Below are positions 20,403-28,949 of a stretch of 64,000 nucleotides of DNA, piece by piece; the first letter of the stretch is position 1, and every line of letters starts with the position of its first letter. The notes under the pieces are model-generated. The model ran no database searches. It was not told where the DNA came from and saw nothing but the letters and a program-made list of their open reading frames with translations. The position numbers were made by a program, and so were the translations under genes. Source of the DNA: Eubacteriaceae bacterium (GTDB lineage: Bacteria > Bacillota > Clostridia > Lachnospirales > Lachnospiraceae). The DNA is taken from NCBI GenBank assembly GCA_910575665.1, contig CAJTFB010000019.1, forward strand, positions 22,888 through 86,887, read 5' to 3'.

Positions 20403-20993
20403 ATGAAGGAGTATTCGTTTTTTGCCATGATGGCTCGGATGAAATATATAGAGCGTTGGGCTCTGATGCGTAATTCTGACAGAGAAAATATCAGTGAACA
20501 TTCGATGGAAGTGGCTATGCTGGCTCACGGTTTGGGGATTATTTCCAAAGAATGCTGTGGAAGAAAGGTAGATCTTGATAAGCTAGTACTTATTGGTCTG
20601 TATCACGATGCCAATGAGATCATCACTGGGGATATGCCCACACCAGTAAAATACCATGATAGTGGCATACTTGATGCTTACAAAAAAGTAGAAGAAAAGG
20701 CCAATCGAAAGCTGCTTTCCCTGCTCCCAGAATACATGCAGAGCTATTATGAAGAGATTTTCTTTCCTAAGGAGGGAGATGAGGAGCTTTGGCGCATTGT
20801 GAAAGCAGCAGACAAGCTTTCTGCCCTCATCAAATGTATTGAAGAAAAAAAGGCGGGAAATCGGGAGTTTTCCACAGCATATCAGACAATTGAGAGGGCT
20901 CTTAAGAAGATGGAGATGGAAGAGGTGGAGATTTTCATGAGGGATTTTTTGCCTTCATTTGATAAGACTTTAGATGAGCTCCAAGAGTTATAA
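20403..20993 (+). CDS. HD-domain 5'-deoxynucleotidase, YfbR-like
   Basis: Metal-dependent phosphohydrolase, 196 aa, expected to remove the phosphate from deoxynucleoside 5'-monophosphates. The YfbR pattern is clear: FFAMMARMKYIERWALMRNS at the N-terminus, the histidine of SEHS, and the HD pair in LYHDANEIITGDMPTPVKY (metal ligands). A second Asp is in VKAADKLSALIKC. AGGAGG precedes ATG at 20403. The gap of 29 nt after uvrA suggests transcription as part of the uvr operon, linking repair and nucleotide salvage (inference). Confidence 0.88.
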   Translation: MKEYSFFAMMARMKYIERWALMRNSDRENISEHSMEVAMLAHGLGIISKECCGRKVDLDKLVLIGLYHDANEIITGDMPTPVKYHDSGILDAYKKVEEKANRKLLSLLPEYMQSYYEEIFFPKEGDEELWRIVKAADKLSALIKCIEEKKAGNREFSTAYQTIERALKKMEMEEVEIFMRDFLPSFDKTLDELQEL

Positions 20994-21171
20994 CTATTTT
21001 CAAACGGATATGTATTGTACTATCACGTCTTTATTCAGCCAGCCCATTACTGCCATCATCATTAGAAATTGTCAAAAAAAGTGTATTCTTTGCTGGTAGT
21101 TTCCAACAGAGTATGATATACTAATAATACTTTGATTGTGGGGATTATTATAATAAAAGGTGGTATAAATT

Positions 21172-22767
21172 ATGAGAAGAGTATTGTGTTTTGGTGATTC
21201 TAATACATATGGATATTCTCCTGTGGATGGGCAGAGATATGGGGATGATATCAATTGGCCAGGAGTGCTAGATCGTTTACTAGGGGACAAGTTTGAGGTT
21301 ATCAACGAGGGGAAAAACGGACGAACAGTTGCCTTTGATGATCCTTACAAAGAGGGTTGCAATGGAATGAATGATATCGAGTCGTGTATCGAAGAGCACG
21401 AGCCTGTGGATCTGGTTATTATAATGCTTGGAACCAACGATCTTAAAGTATATTTCGACGCTTCGCCTCAGATTATCGCAGAAAACTTGCGGGAGATGTG
21501 TAAAATAGTTCAGACAAAGACGGATGCCAGAATTATTTTGGCGAGTCCTGCACTTCTTGGGGATCAGATCGAATTTTCACCCCTTCATCTAGAATTTGGC
21601 AGAACACAGGTGGACTATTCTTTCGAATTGGCACCTTATTTTGAGAAGGTCGCCAAGGAAGTGGGGGCTGAATTTATTGACCTTGCCATGGTGGCGATGT
21701 CAAGTGATGTGGACTGTCTGCATTTGATGCCAGAAGAGCATGCCAAAGTAGCGCAGGCTATGAGAGATAAAGTGCTATGGATTTTCCGTGAAGAGCTTGC
21801 GCGTGAAGCAAGAGAGGAAGAAGAAGCGAGATTAAGAGAGGAACAAGAACGAGAAGAACGGGAGAGAACCATAGAAGCAGAGCGCATGGCGGCAGAAAGA
21901 GAGGCGGGACGCCGAGCGGAGGAAGAAGCGAGATTAAGGGAAGAAGAAGCGAGGAAAATAGCAGCAAGGGAGGAAGCGAATCTTGATGCGGAAGAGGGGG
22001 CAAGAGTTCGACTTCAAGCGATTCTAAAAGCTGCTGAGAATGAGGTGCATAAAGAAGAGGTTCAGGAGATCGGGGGACTAGATGCTGATTTCGTCCTGGG
22101 AAATGATATGGATGAAGCAGTGCAGGAATCAGCAGGAACGGCGGAAATATCAGGAGCAGGAGGTTTTTCAGCCAGTAGTGAAAAAGAAAAAATGCTTTCT
22201 GGGAAGTTGTATATTTGCGATGACACTCTTCGGTTCGAAGCGGCTGAGGCAAGAAAAATTACGGCAGTATATAATGGGACAACAAACTCAGAAATACCAA
22301 AACGGACGGAACTTCTGAACCGGCTGTTTAAAAAGGTTGGAAAGACACCATACATCGAACCACCGTTCCGCTGTGATTACGGTTCCAATATTACGGTGGG
22401 TGACGAATTTTATGCAAACTTTGATTGTATCATGCTGGACTGTGCAAATATCAAGATTGGAGATCATGTATTCTTTGGACCGAAGGTAAATATTTATACA
22501 GCATGTCATCCGATTTATGCGCCAGTGCGCAATCGGCAGTTGGAATATGCCAAGGAAGTTACCATCGGTGATGATGTGTGGATCGGCGGAAATGTTACCA
22601 TCAATCCGGGCGTACATATTGGAAATAATGTAGTGATTGGATCCGGTTCGGTCGTTACCATGGATATCCCAGATGGTGTTGTGGCGGCAGGTAATCCATG
22701 CCGGATTTTAAGACGGATCTCCGAAGCAGACAAAAAATATTGGGAAGAGCAGATGGCTCTGATATGA
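21172..22767 (+). CDS. SGNH hydrolase fused to a maltose/galactoside O-acetyltransferase
   Basis: A 531-aa two-enzyme fusion. Residues 1-205 form an SGNH/GDSL hydrolase: nucleophile block CFGDSNTYGY, LGTND, and the Asp-His pair in DCLHL. Residues about 206-300 are a very charged Glu/Arg/Ala-rich helix (EEEARLREEQEREERE), probably a long single helix or coiled coil. Residues about 345-531 are a left-handed beta-helix acetyltransferase of the Maa/NodL/LacA type, with PPFRCDYGSNI, FFGPKVNIYTACHP and the hexapeptide-repeat end GSGSVVTMDIPDGVVAAGNP. No signal peptide is seen. The fusion could remove and add acetyl groups on one carbohydrate pool (inference). It has a shared terminator at its end. 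Confidence 0.88.
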   Translation: MRRVLCFGDSNTYGYSPVDGQRYGDDINWPGVLDRLLGDKFEVINEGKNGRTVAFDDPYKEGCNGMNDIESCIEEHEPVDLVIIMLGTNDLKVYFDASPQIIAENLREMCKIVQTKTDARIILASPALLGDQIEFSPLHLEFGRTQVDYSFELAPYFEKVAKEVGAEFIDLAMVAMSSDVDCLHLMPEEHAKVAQAMRDKVLWIFREELAREAREEEEARLREEQEREERERTIEAERMAAEREAGRRAEEEARLREEEARKIAAREEANLDAEEGARVRLQAILKAAENEVHKEEVQEIGGLDADFVLGNDMDEAVQESAGTAEISGAGGFSASSEKEKMLSGKLYICDDTLRFEAAEARKITAVYNGTTNSEIPKRTELLNRLFKKVGKTPYIEPPFRCDYGSNITVGDEFYANFDCIMLDCANIKIGDHVFFGPKVNIYTACHPIYAPVRNRQLEYAKEVTIGDDVWIGGNVTINPGVHIGNNVVIGSGSVVTMDIPDGVVAAGNPCRILRRISEADKKYWEEQMALI

Positions 22768-22802
22768 AAAAAACCGGTGTGGTTATTCTACACCGGTTTT
22801 TT
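22768..22802. terminator. Bidirectional terminator overlapping the end of tyrA
   Basis: AAAAAACCGGTGT (22768-22780) pairs perfectly with ACACCGGTTTTTT (22790-22802) around a 9-nt loop. One arm encodes the last codons of tyrA on the minus strand, so a single element ends both converging genes. Confidence 0.88.
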
Positions 22803-23699
22803 ATCTGCAAAATTGTTTGTGAATTTATCAGAAAGATTATCTGGAATCGAGTCCCGGTATGTTCTGGCATCGAGAAAGGTGTTCCGGAGATCCTCATTTT
22901 TTTCCTCACGAAGCAGGTTGCGGAAATCTTCCAGGTTTTTAATATATAGCTCTAGAAAATGGTCGATACTGTCTTTGTTAGACAGGCAGATATTTTCCCA
23001 CATTTCCGGCGAAGAGGAAGCGATTCTGGTGATATCCTTAAAGCCGCCGGCGGCAAAGGCTTTCATGAAACCGTCCGGGGTGTCATTTTCCTTTATCATA
23101 TTGACCAATGTGGCAGCGATGATATGGGGAACATGGCTGATGGCAGCGGTGATATCATCGTGTTTCTCCGGGGCCACGATGACACATTTGGAACCCGTAC
23201 ATTTTAAAAGAGACAATAACAGCTGCAGTTTCGTGTCCGGGGTTTGAGGAGTAGGGGTCAGAAGATAATAGGAGTTTTCTAACAGTGCCTCAGAGGAATT
23301 GGCGTATCCTGTTTTCTCAGATCCCGCCATGGGATGTCCTCCAATAAACTGATTCTCCAGCCCGAGGTCCCTTGCCGCTCTATGGATATTTCCCTTTACA
23401 CTGCCAACATCAGTAATGATACAATTTTCATGAATGAGTGGTTTCAAAAGGTGCAGAAACTCAATGTTTTTGAGAACTGGCGCACAGAGAAAAATGATAT
23501 CGCAGGAAGAAATTTCAGAGTCAATATCGTATACAAGCCCAGAAAGAATACCGTCCTTTACACCCTGCTCCAGATCCGGATTTTTTCTGCGGGTGTATAC
23601 CTGGATCCTGGTATCTGGAAAGGCAGATTTTATCGCTCTTGCGATGGAACCGCCGATCAGACCCAGTCCGAGGAATCCTATGTTTAAGTTTTTTGTCAT
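22788..23699 (-). CDS. tyrA: Prephenate dehydrogenase
   Basis: NAD(P)-dependent enzyme of tyrosine synthesis that converts prephenate to 4-hydroxyphenylpyruvate. 303 aa. The Rossmann motif GFLGLGLIGGS is at residues 7-17. TDVGSVKG near 105, IGGHPMAGSEKTGY near 128 and ISHVPHIIAA in the helical C-terminal half are family signatures. There is no ACT domain, so feedback control by tyrosine through such a domain is absent. ATG 23699 has AAAGGATC upstream; the longer in-frame extension is discarded. It stands alone, without other aro genes. Confidence 0.93.
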   Translation of the reverse strand: MTKNLNIGFLGLGLIGGSIARAIKSAFPDTRIQVYTRRKNPDLEQGVKDGILSGLVYDIDSEISSCDIIFLCAPVLKNIEFLHLLKPLIHENCIITDVGSVKGNIHRAARDLGLENQFIGGHPMAGSEKTGYANSSEALLENSYYLLTPTPQTPDTKLQLLLSLLKCTGSKCVIVAPEKHDDITAAISHVPHIIAATLVNMIKENDTPDGFMKAFAAGGFKDITRIASSSPEMWENICLSNKDSIDHFLELYIKNLEDFRNLLREEKNEDLRNTFLDARTYRDSIPDNLSDKFTNNFADKKPV

Positions 23700-23793
23700 A
23701 TGATCAGATCCTTTTATATGTAAACTATATGCCACCTTCGGGGGCATCACCTGAATGTATTTTAACCCAAATTAACTTTTCTGTAAATAACTA

Positions 23794-23822
23794 TTGATAG
23801 TTTTCAGTAATAATATTATACT
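23794..23822 (+). promoter_or_regulatory. Promoter of the rfbC leader transcript
   Basis: TTGATA (23794-23799), exactly 17 nt, then TATACT (23817-23822). The predicted start near 23829 lies just ahead of the structured element at 23862-23963 and about 195 nt before rfbC. Confidence 0.6.
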
Positions 23823-23861
23823 ATATATTGTTTGAGTGGTTACTTCAGAGAGAAGGAGAAA

Positions 23862-23963
23862 GTGTGAATAGAACTACTAAGCTTTCAAAAAACGAAAGCT
23901 AAGAAGTTCTATGGCGGCAGAGCCGCCTATTCACACTGGTAGAATCCGCAAAGCGGATTCTAC
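23862..23963 (+). ncRNA. Candidate structured leader RNA upstream of rfbC
   Basis: GTGTGAATA (23862-23870) pairs with TATTCACAC (23928-23936), closing a three-way junction. Inside are GAACT/AGTTC (23871-23875 with 23905-23909) continuing into AGCTTTC/GAAAGCT (23880-23886 with 23894-23900), and GGCGG/CCGCC (23913-23917 with 23923-23927). Next comes an 11-bp hairpin with an AAA loop, GTAGAATCCGC/GCGGATTCTAC (23939-23963). All helices are perfect. No known riboswitch class was recognised. It may be a cis-regulatory RNA, an attenuator or a palindromic repeat. Confidence 0.55.
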
Positions 23964-24023
23964 GCCATTGATTCAAGTATTGTTTGTGCTGCAAGTTTGG
24001 GCGTGCGCGAATGGAGGTGAAAT

Positions 24024-24623
24024 ATGGCAGAGATCAAGGTGACGCCTTGTGAGATCGATGGCTTATATGTTATCGAGCCACAGGTGTTTGGAGATGAACG
24101 GGGTTACTTTATGGAGACCTATAACAAGAAAGAGTTTGAGGCGAAGGGACTTACTATGGAATTTGTTCAGGATAATGAGTCCATGTCTAAAAAGGGGGTG
24201 CTCCGGGGGCTTCATTTCCAGAAGAATTTTCCCCAGGGAAAGTTGGTCAGGGTGCTGTCAGGAGAAGTCTTTGATGTAGCTGTAGATATCCGCAAAGGAT
24301 CTCCGACCTTTGGGAAATGGTTTGGAGTCGTTCTTTCGGACGAAAATAAAAAGCAGTTTTACGTTTCTAAAGGATTTGCACACGGTTATCTGGTATTGTC
24401 AGAGCGGGCAGTTTTTTCTTATAAATGTACAGATTTTTACCATCCGGAAGACGAGGGTGGGATTCGGTATGATGATCCCCAGATCGGCATTGACTGGCCC
24501 ATCAGCGAGGATATGCAGATTATCCTGTCAGAAAAGGACAAGCATCATGAGGGGCTAGAAAACCAGTCTCTTGTCTTTGATTATAATAAGTTACAGCCGG
24601 ATACAGACAGTTTGAATTACTAA
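24024..24623 (+). CDS. rfbC: dTDP-4-dehydrorhamnose 3,5-epimerase
   Basis: Cupin-fold epimerase of dTDP-L-rhamnose synthesis, 199 aa. FGDERGYFMETYN near residue 23, DNESMSKKGVLRGLHFQ near 50 (with the catalytic His in RGLHF), VDIRKGSPTFGKWFG and FAHGYLVLSE are diagnostic. GGAGGTG precedes ATG 24024. The rhamnose partners rfbA, rfbB and rfbD are not in the window, so the gene is separated from them here. It lies behind the structured leader at 23862-23963. Confidence 0.95.
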   Translation: MAEIKVTPCEIDGLYVIEPQVFGDERGYFMETYNKKEFEAKGLTMEFVQDNESMSKKGVLRGLHFQKNFPQGKLVRVLSGEVFDVAVDIRKGSPTFGKWFGVVLSDENKKQFYVSKGFAHGYLVLSERAVFSYKCTDFYHPEDEGGIRYDDPQIGIDWPISEDMQIILSEKDKHHEGLENQSLVFDYNKLQPDTDSLNY

Positions 24624-24663
24624 AAACCAGCACAATGAGCTGATAAAAGAAAGGAAGGATATA

Positions 24664-25833
24664 GTGAATACAACAGTGACAGATTCAGTAATTTATGTAG
24701 GAGCAGATGATACGACACTTGATTTATTTGAGAGCCAGTATGTAGTGCCAGAAGGGGTTTCCTATAACTCCTATGTGATTCTCGACGATGAGATAACAAT
24801 CATGGATACAGTGGACAAACGTGCCACAGAGGAATGGTTTGCCAATGTGGAAAAGGTTCTTGGAGACAAAACACCGTCCTATCTGGTAGTTTCCCATCTT
24901 GAACCGGATCATGCTGCCAATATCCAGAAGGCGGCGGAAAAATATCCCGATATGAAGATCATAGGAAATGCGAAGACATTTTCCATGATGCCACAGTTCT
25001 TTGAAATGGATCTGACAGACCGCAGTATAGTGGTTAAAGAAGGGGATACGATCTCGATTGGCACCCACACCCTGCAGTTCTATATGGCACCTATGGTTCA
25101 CTGGCCGGAAGTTATGGTAACTTACGAACAGTCTGAGAAAATTTTATTTTCAGCGGACGGATTTGGTAAGTTTGGCGCTCTTTCCCTGACTGAAAATGAG
25201 GACTGGGCATGTGAGGCGAGACGCTATTACATAAATATTGTGGGCAAATATGGTGCTCAGGTTCAGGCGCTTCTCAAAAAGGCAGCTACATTGGACATCG
25301 CCATGATCTGTCCGCTGCATGGGCCGATCCTCAAAGAAAATCTGGGCTATTATATCGATAAATACAATATATGGAGCAGTTACGAACCAGAGGATAAGGG
25401 TGTGTTGGTAGCTTATGCTTCCATTCATGGAAATACAGCAGAGGCAGCGAAGAAGCTCGGTACGATTCTGGAGCAGAAAGGTGCTGAAAAAGTGATTGTC
25501 AGCGATCTTTCCAGAGAAGATATGGCAGAGATCATAGAGGATGCCTTCCGGTACGATAAGATCATTGTTGCAGCGGCTACATACGATGGCGGTTTATTCC
25601 CGGTTATGGAGGACTTTTTGAACCATCTCAAGAGCAAAAATTATCAGAAACGTATCGTGGGTATCATGGAAAATGGTTCCTGGGCGCCAATGGCTGGAAA
25701 ACAGATGCGTGCCGTTTTTGAAGGAATGAAAGAGATCACGATCTGCGACCAGGTGGTTACAATTAAATCTACGATGAAAGATTCCACGATTGCAGATATG
25801 GAAAAATTGGCGGATGAGATTCTTTCAAAATAA
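24664..25833 (+). CDS. FprA family flavodiiron protein
   Basis: Cytoplasmic oxygen- or nitric-oxide-reducing flavodiiron protein of anaerobes, 389 aa. The N-terminal metallo-beta-lactamase-like domain carries the diiron motif HLEPDH near residue 79, further ligands in MVHWPE and FSADGFG, and the last His in CPLHGP. The C-terminal flavodoxin domain (about 250-389) starts VLVAYASIHGNTAEAAKKL, the FMN phosphate loop. GTG start with AAAGGAAGG upstream. No rubredoxin domain is fused, so electrons must come from a separate partner. It fits an obligate anaerobe coping with oxygen traces. Confidence 0.93.
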   Translation: MNTTVTDSVIYVGADDTTLDLFESQYVVPEGVSYNSYVILDDEITIMDTVDKRATEEWFANVEKVLGDKTPSYLVVSHLEPDHAANIQKAAEKYPDMKIIGNAKTFSMMPQFFEMDLTDRSIVVKEGDTISIGTHTLQFYMAPMVHWPEVMVTYEQSEKILFSADGFGKFGALSLTENEDWACEARRYYINIVGKYGAQVQALLKKAATLDIAMICPLHGPILKENLGYYIDKYNIWSSYEPEDKGVLVAYASIHGNTAEAAKKLGTILEQKGAEKVIVSDLSREDMAEIIEDAFRYDKIIVAAATYDGGLFPVMEDFLNHLKSKNYQKRIVGIMENGSWAPMAGKQMRAVFEGMKEITICDQVVTIKSTMKDSTIADMEKLADEILSK

Positions 25834-25855
25834 ACTGCGGATATAAGGTGAGATG

Positions 25856-26605
25856 ATGAGTAAATTACAGAGTGAGCGATATTCCAGACAGATCTTGTTG
25901 AAACAGGTAGGGGAAGAGGGGCAGGAAAAGCTTCTCAATTCCCACGTACTTATTGTAGGAGCCGGTGGACTAGGTTCACCGGCTGCTCTGTATCTGGCGT
26001 CGGCGGGAGTCGGACATATTGGTATCCTGGATGACGATAATGTGGATCTAACGAATCTTCAGAGGCAGGTCATACATTCCTCCGAGTCCATTGGAACCCC
26101 AAAAGTATTATCAGCAAAAAGGCGGATAGAGGCGTTAAATCCAGATATAAAGGTGTCAGCTCTGAGGGAACGGCTGGAAGAAGACAATGCAAAAGATATA
26201 TTTAAGGATTATGATTTTATTTTGGATGCCACAGATAATTTTCAAACTAAGTTTCAGATCAATGATACCTGTGTTATGTTGAAGAAACCATTTTCCCATG
26301 GAGGTATTCAGGAATTTGGAGGCCAGCTTATGACTTATGTACCAGGAAAGGGCCCCTGTTACCGATGTATTTTTCAAGAACCTCCAGAGGATGGTGTGAT
26401 TCCCACCTGTCGGGAGGTGGGGGTGATCGGCTGCATGGCAGGTATTATCGGCACACTGCAGAGTATGGAGGCGGTGAAGTATCTTTTAGGGATCGGGGAA
26501 CTGCTCACTGGCAGGCTGCTCACAGTGGATGCCTTGACGATGGAATTCCGTCAGGTCAGATTCCCGAAAAAAAATCCTGAATGTTCTGTCTGTGGAAAAA
26601 CTTGA
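25856..26605 (+). CDS. ThiF/MoeB/HesA family adenylyltransferase
   Basis: E1-like enzyme, 249 aa, of the family that adenylates the C-terminus of small sulfur-carrier proteins (ThiS or MoaD). Nucleotide loop GAGGLGSPAALYLASAGVGH is near residue 36; LTNLQRQVIH, DATDNFQTK, the zinc pairs CYRC and CSVC, and the catalytic-Cys region CREVGVIGC are present. There is no rhodanese domain. No thiS, moaD or related gene is beside it, so thiamine versus molybdopterin or another thio-pathway cannot be decided. ATG 25856 is better spaced from AAGGTGAG than ATG 25853. Confidence 0.88.
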   Translation: MSKLQSERYSRQILLKQVGEEGQEKLLNSHVLIVGAGGLGSPAALYLASAGVGHIGILDDDNVDLTNLQRQVIHSSESIGTPKVLSAKRRIEALNPDIKVSALRERLEEDNAKDIFKDYDFILDATDNFQTKFQINDTCVMLKKPFSHGGIQEFGGQLMTYVPGKGPCYRCIFQEPPEDGVIPTCREVGVIGCMAGIIGTLQSMEAVKYLLGIGELLTGRLLTVDALTMEFRQVRFPKKNPECSVCGKT

Positions 26606-26640
26606 TTTGTTGTAAGTTATAAATCTCATTTCATTTGAGA

Positions 26641-26670
26641 AGCGTCGGATTTTTACGGCGCTTTTTCTTT
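26641..26670 (+). terminator. Terminator after the ThiF/MoeB-like gene
   Basis: AGCGTCG (26641-26647) pairs with CGGCGCT (26656-26662) with one wobble, followed by TTTTCTTTTT. Confidence 0.8.
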
Positions 26671-26783
26671 TTAGGAAGAACTAAATTATTTAGTTAAAAT
26701 ATTTGAATTTCACTAAATTATTTCTTGCAATTAAGTTTTGTGGTTATTATACTTAATAAAAAATGATATGAGGAGGAATGACT

Positions 26784-28931
26784 ATGTGGAGGATCAAACA
26801 GGGAGGCCGGATTGTTGCAATGTCTATTGTATTGGCTATGATTGTAGTGACAGTGTCGCCCTTTGCACATGTTCGGGCGGCTTCTTCCAAGGTAAAGTTG
26901 AATAAGAAAAAGCTGAATGTTGGGGTCGGAGGTTCCGCTTTTTTGACATTGACAGGAAAGAAAATCAAGTCTGTCAGCTGGAAGAGTTCGAATCGAAAGA
27001 TCGCAGCAGTCAAAAAGAACGGCCTTAAAAGAGCCGTAATAACTGGAAAGAAAGTGGGAAAAGTGAAAGTAAAGGCGGTGGTAAAGATGGGGAATAAAAA
27101 GAAGAAGGTATTATCCTGTACTGTTTTTGTGAAAAAGGCTAAGAAATCAACGGTAACAATGAATCCACCTGCTTCCAGGGCACCGGAGACAGTTCCTTCA
27201 ACAGCTCTTCCGTCGAAGACATCGGAACCGGCTGCTTCTCCAACTCCGGAGGGACCAGCTGCATCAACGACTCTTCAGCCGCTTGATACGATTCCACGAG
27301 ACGAACTTGCGGTTTGTTCCTATCCTATGATTTTTGCAGATGTGCCAGATCCCTATATTTGTCGAAAAGGTGATACATACTACATGGTTAGTACGACGAT
27401 GTTTTTGAATCCAGGGATACCAGTTGCAAAATCGACAGATCTGGTGCACTGGCAGATGGTGGGATATGTGTATGATACGCTGGCAGATGATGAATACGGT
27501 AATATGGAGAACGGCAAGGATATGTATTCTCATGGTTCGTGGGCAGCATCTCTGGTATATAATGAAGATACGGACTTGTTTTATGTCTGTGTCAATACAC
27601 ATGATCAGGGATGTTTCTTCTTTACGACTGACGATATAGAAGGGGGAACATGGAAACGGTATAAAGCAGATCATGCTTACCATGATTCTGGCATTCTTTT
27701 TGAAGATGGGAAAATGTATGTATTTAGCACCTACGGGCAATGTGATATGGCACAGGTGGAACTTGTGGAAGATAGCGATGGAGACGGTGTCGGAACGGCT
27801 GTGCAGGTTGGGAAATCGAAAACGATAATCAAGTCTGAAAAATTCAGCGGAATAGAAGGCTGGCATTCGTATCATATCGGTGATTACTATTATTTGCTGT
27901 CAATCGGTTCCCCGATCGGCAAATGGTTTCGCACGCAAATATGCTACCGTACGGATGATCTGCTCGATGGTGAGTGGGAGGAACAGGTTGTATATAGTGG
28001 TTCCTCGGGGGGATACAGCCAGCAGGGACTTGCGCAGGGCGGGTTAATTGATACGGTATATGGCGAATGGTATGGATACCTGTTTCAGGACCACGAGTCG
28101 GTGGGAAGATGCCCTTCCGTCGTAGAAGTTAATTGGAATTATACCGACGAGAACGGGATTAACTATAAGGACTGGCCGATGATGGGAACTTATGATGAAA
28201 ATGGGGTATTTCATGCAAGTACATCGGAAGCCCCAATCCGTATTCATCTAAAAGACAGCGGCACAGGCAATTATTTGTGGGGTGATGACGATTTCTTTTA
28301 TCAGGAAGGAGAACGGCTGAAACCAATCTGGCAGTGGAATCATAATCCCGACCGGGACAACTGGTCTGTCACGGAAAATCCGGGGTATTACCGGATCCGA
28401 AGCGGACGTCTTGTCCAGAACGTGTATGGGGCGATCAACAGCCTGACACAGAGGGTGTATGGTCCACATTGTGTATCAGAAACAAAAGTGAATACGGCGG
28501 GATTAAAACCGGGCGATTATGCAGGAATCTGTGCGTTTCAGGATTCTTATGGCATCGTTGGGGTAACCTGTGATGCGGATGGAAAGAAATATATTGTTCA
28601 GGGTCAGGGAAAATTTAATGAACAATCGGACGGTTATTACGAGAAGATTCCTGTGAAGGAAAATGAACGGAGCAGCGAAGCGCTGACATCAAATGAGATA
28701 AGCCTGAAAATAGAATATGATTTTTCCTATACCTCTACAAAAATAGCTGATACGGCGAAGTTCTATTATAGTTTGGACGACGGGCAGACATGGACGGAAA
28801 TAGGAAAACAATTGAGGATAACGAATAACTATCAAACGGTATTTATGGGAGCCAGATCCTATTTGTTCATGTACTCGACAGAACAGATGGGCGGATACGC
28901 AGATTTTGACTACTATAAAATTTACGATTGA
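26784..28931 (+). CDS. Secreted GH43-family glycosidase with N-terminal Ig-like domain
   Basis: Exported glycoside hydrolase, 715 aa, probably acting on arabinoxylan-type side chains or xylo-oligosaccharides. A signal peptide (about 1-33) is followed by a Lys-rich bacterial Ig-like (BIG_2-type) domain (about 35-120), a Pro/Ser/Thr linker (about 125-175), and a five-bladed propeller. FADVPDPYICRKGDTYYMVS holds the predicted catalytic-base Asp; IEGWHSYHIGDYYYLL has the predicted general-acid Glu, as in GH43_12-like enzymes. The C-terminal 200 residues look like a beta-sandwich. ATG 26784 is 7 nt from AGGAGG; ATG 26778 is too close. The convergent LacI regulator next door is its likely controller. 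Confidence 0.85.
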   Translation: MWRIKQGGRIVAMSIVLAMIVVTVSPFAHVRAASSKVKLNKKKLNVGVGGSAFLTLTGKKIKSVSWKSSNRKIAAVKKNGLKRAVITGKKVGKVKVKAVVKMGNKKKKVLSCTVFVKKAKKSTVTMNPPASRAPETVPSTALPSKTSEPAASPTPEGPAASTTLQPLDTIPRDELAVCSYPMIFADVPDPYICRKGDTYYMVSTTMFLNPGIPVAKSTDLVHWQMVGYVYDTLADDEYGNMENGKDMYSHGSWAASLVYNEDTDLFYVCVNTHDQGCFFFTTDDIEGGTWKRYKADHAYHDSGILFEDGKMYVFSTYGQCDMAQVELVEDSDGDGVGTAVQVGKSKTIIKSEKFSGIEGWHSYHIGDYYYLLSIGSPIGKWFRTQICYRTDDLLDGEWEEQVVYSGSSGGYSQQGLAQGGLIDTVYGEWYGYLFQDHESVGRCPSVVEVNWNYTDENGINYKDWPMMGTYDENGVFHASTSEAPIRIHLKDSGTGNYLWGDDDFFYQEGERLKPIWQWNHNPDRDNWSVTENPGYYRIRSGRLVQNVYGAINSLTQRVYGPHCVSETKVNTAGLKPGDYAGICAFQDSYGIVGVTCDADGKKYIVQGQGKFNEQSDGYYEKIPVKENERSSEALTSNEISLKIEYDFSYTSTKIADTAKFYYSLDDGQTWTEIGKQLRITNNYQTVFMGARSYLFMYSTEQMGGYADFDYYKIYD

Positions 28932-28949
28932 GTGAAAAGTACGCTGTGT

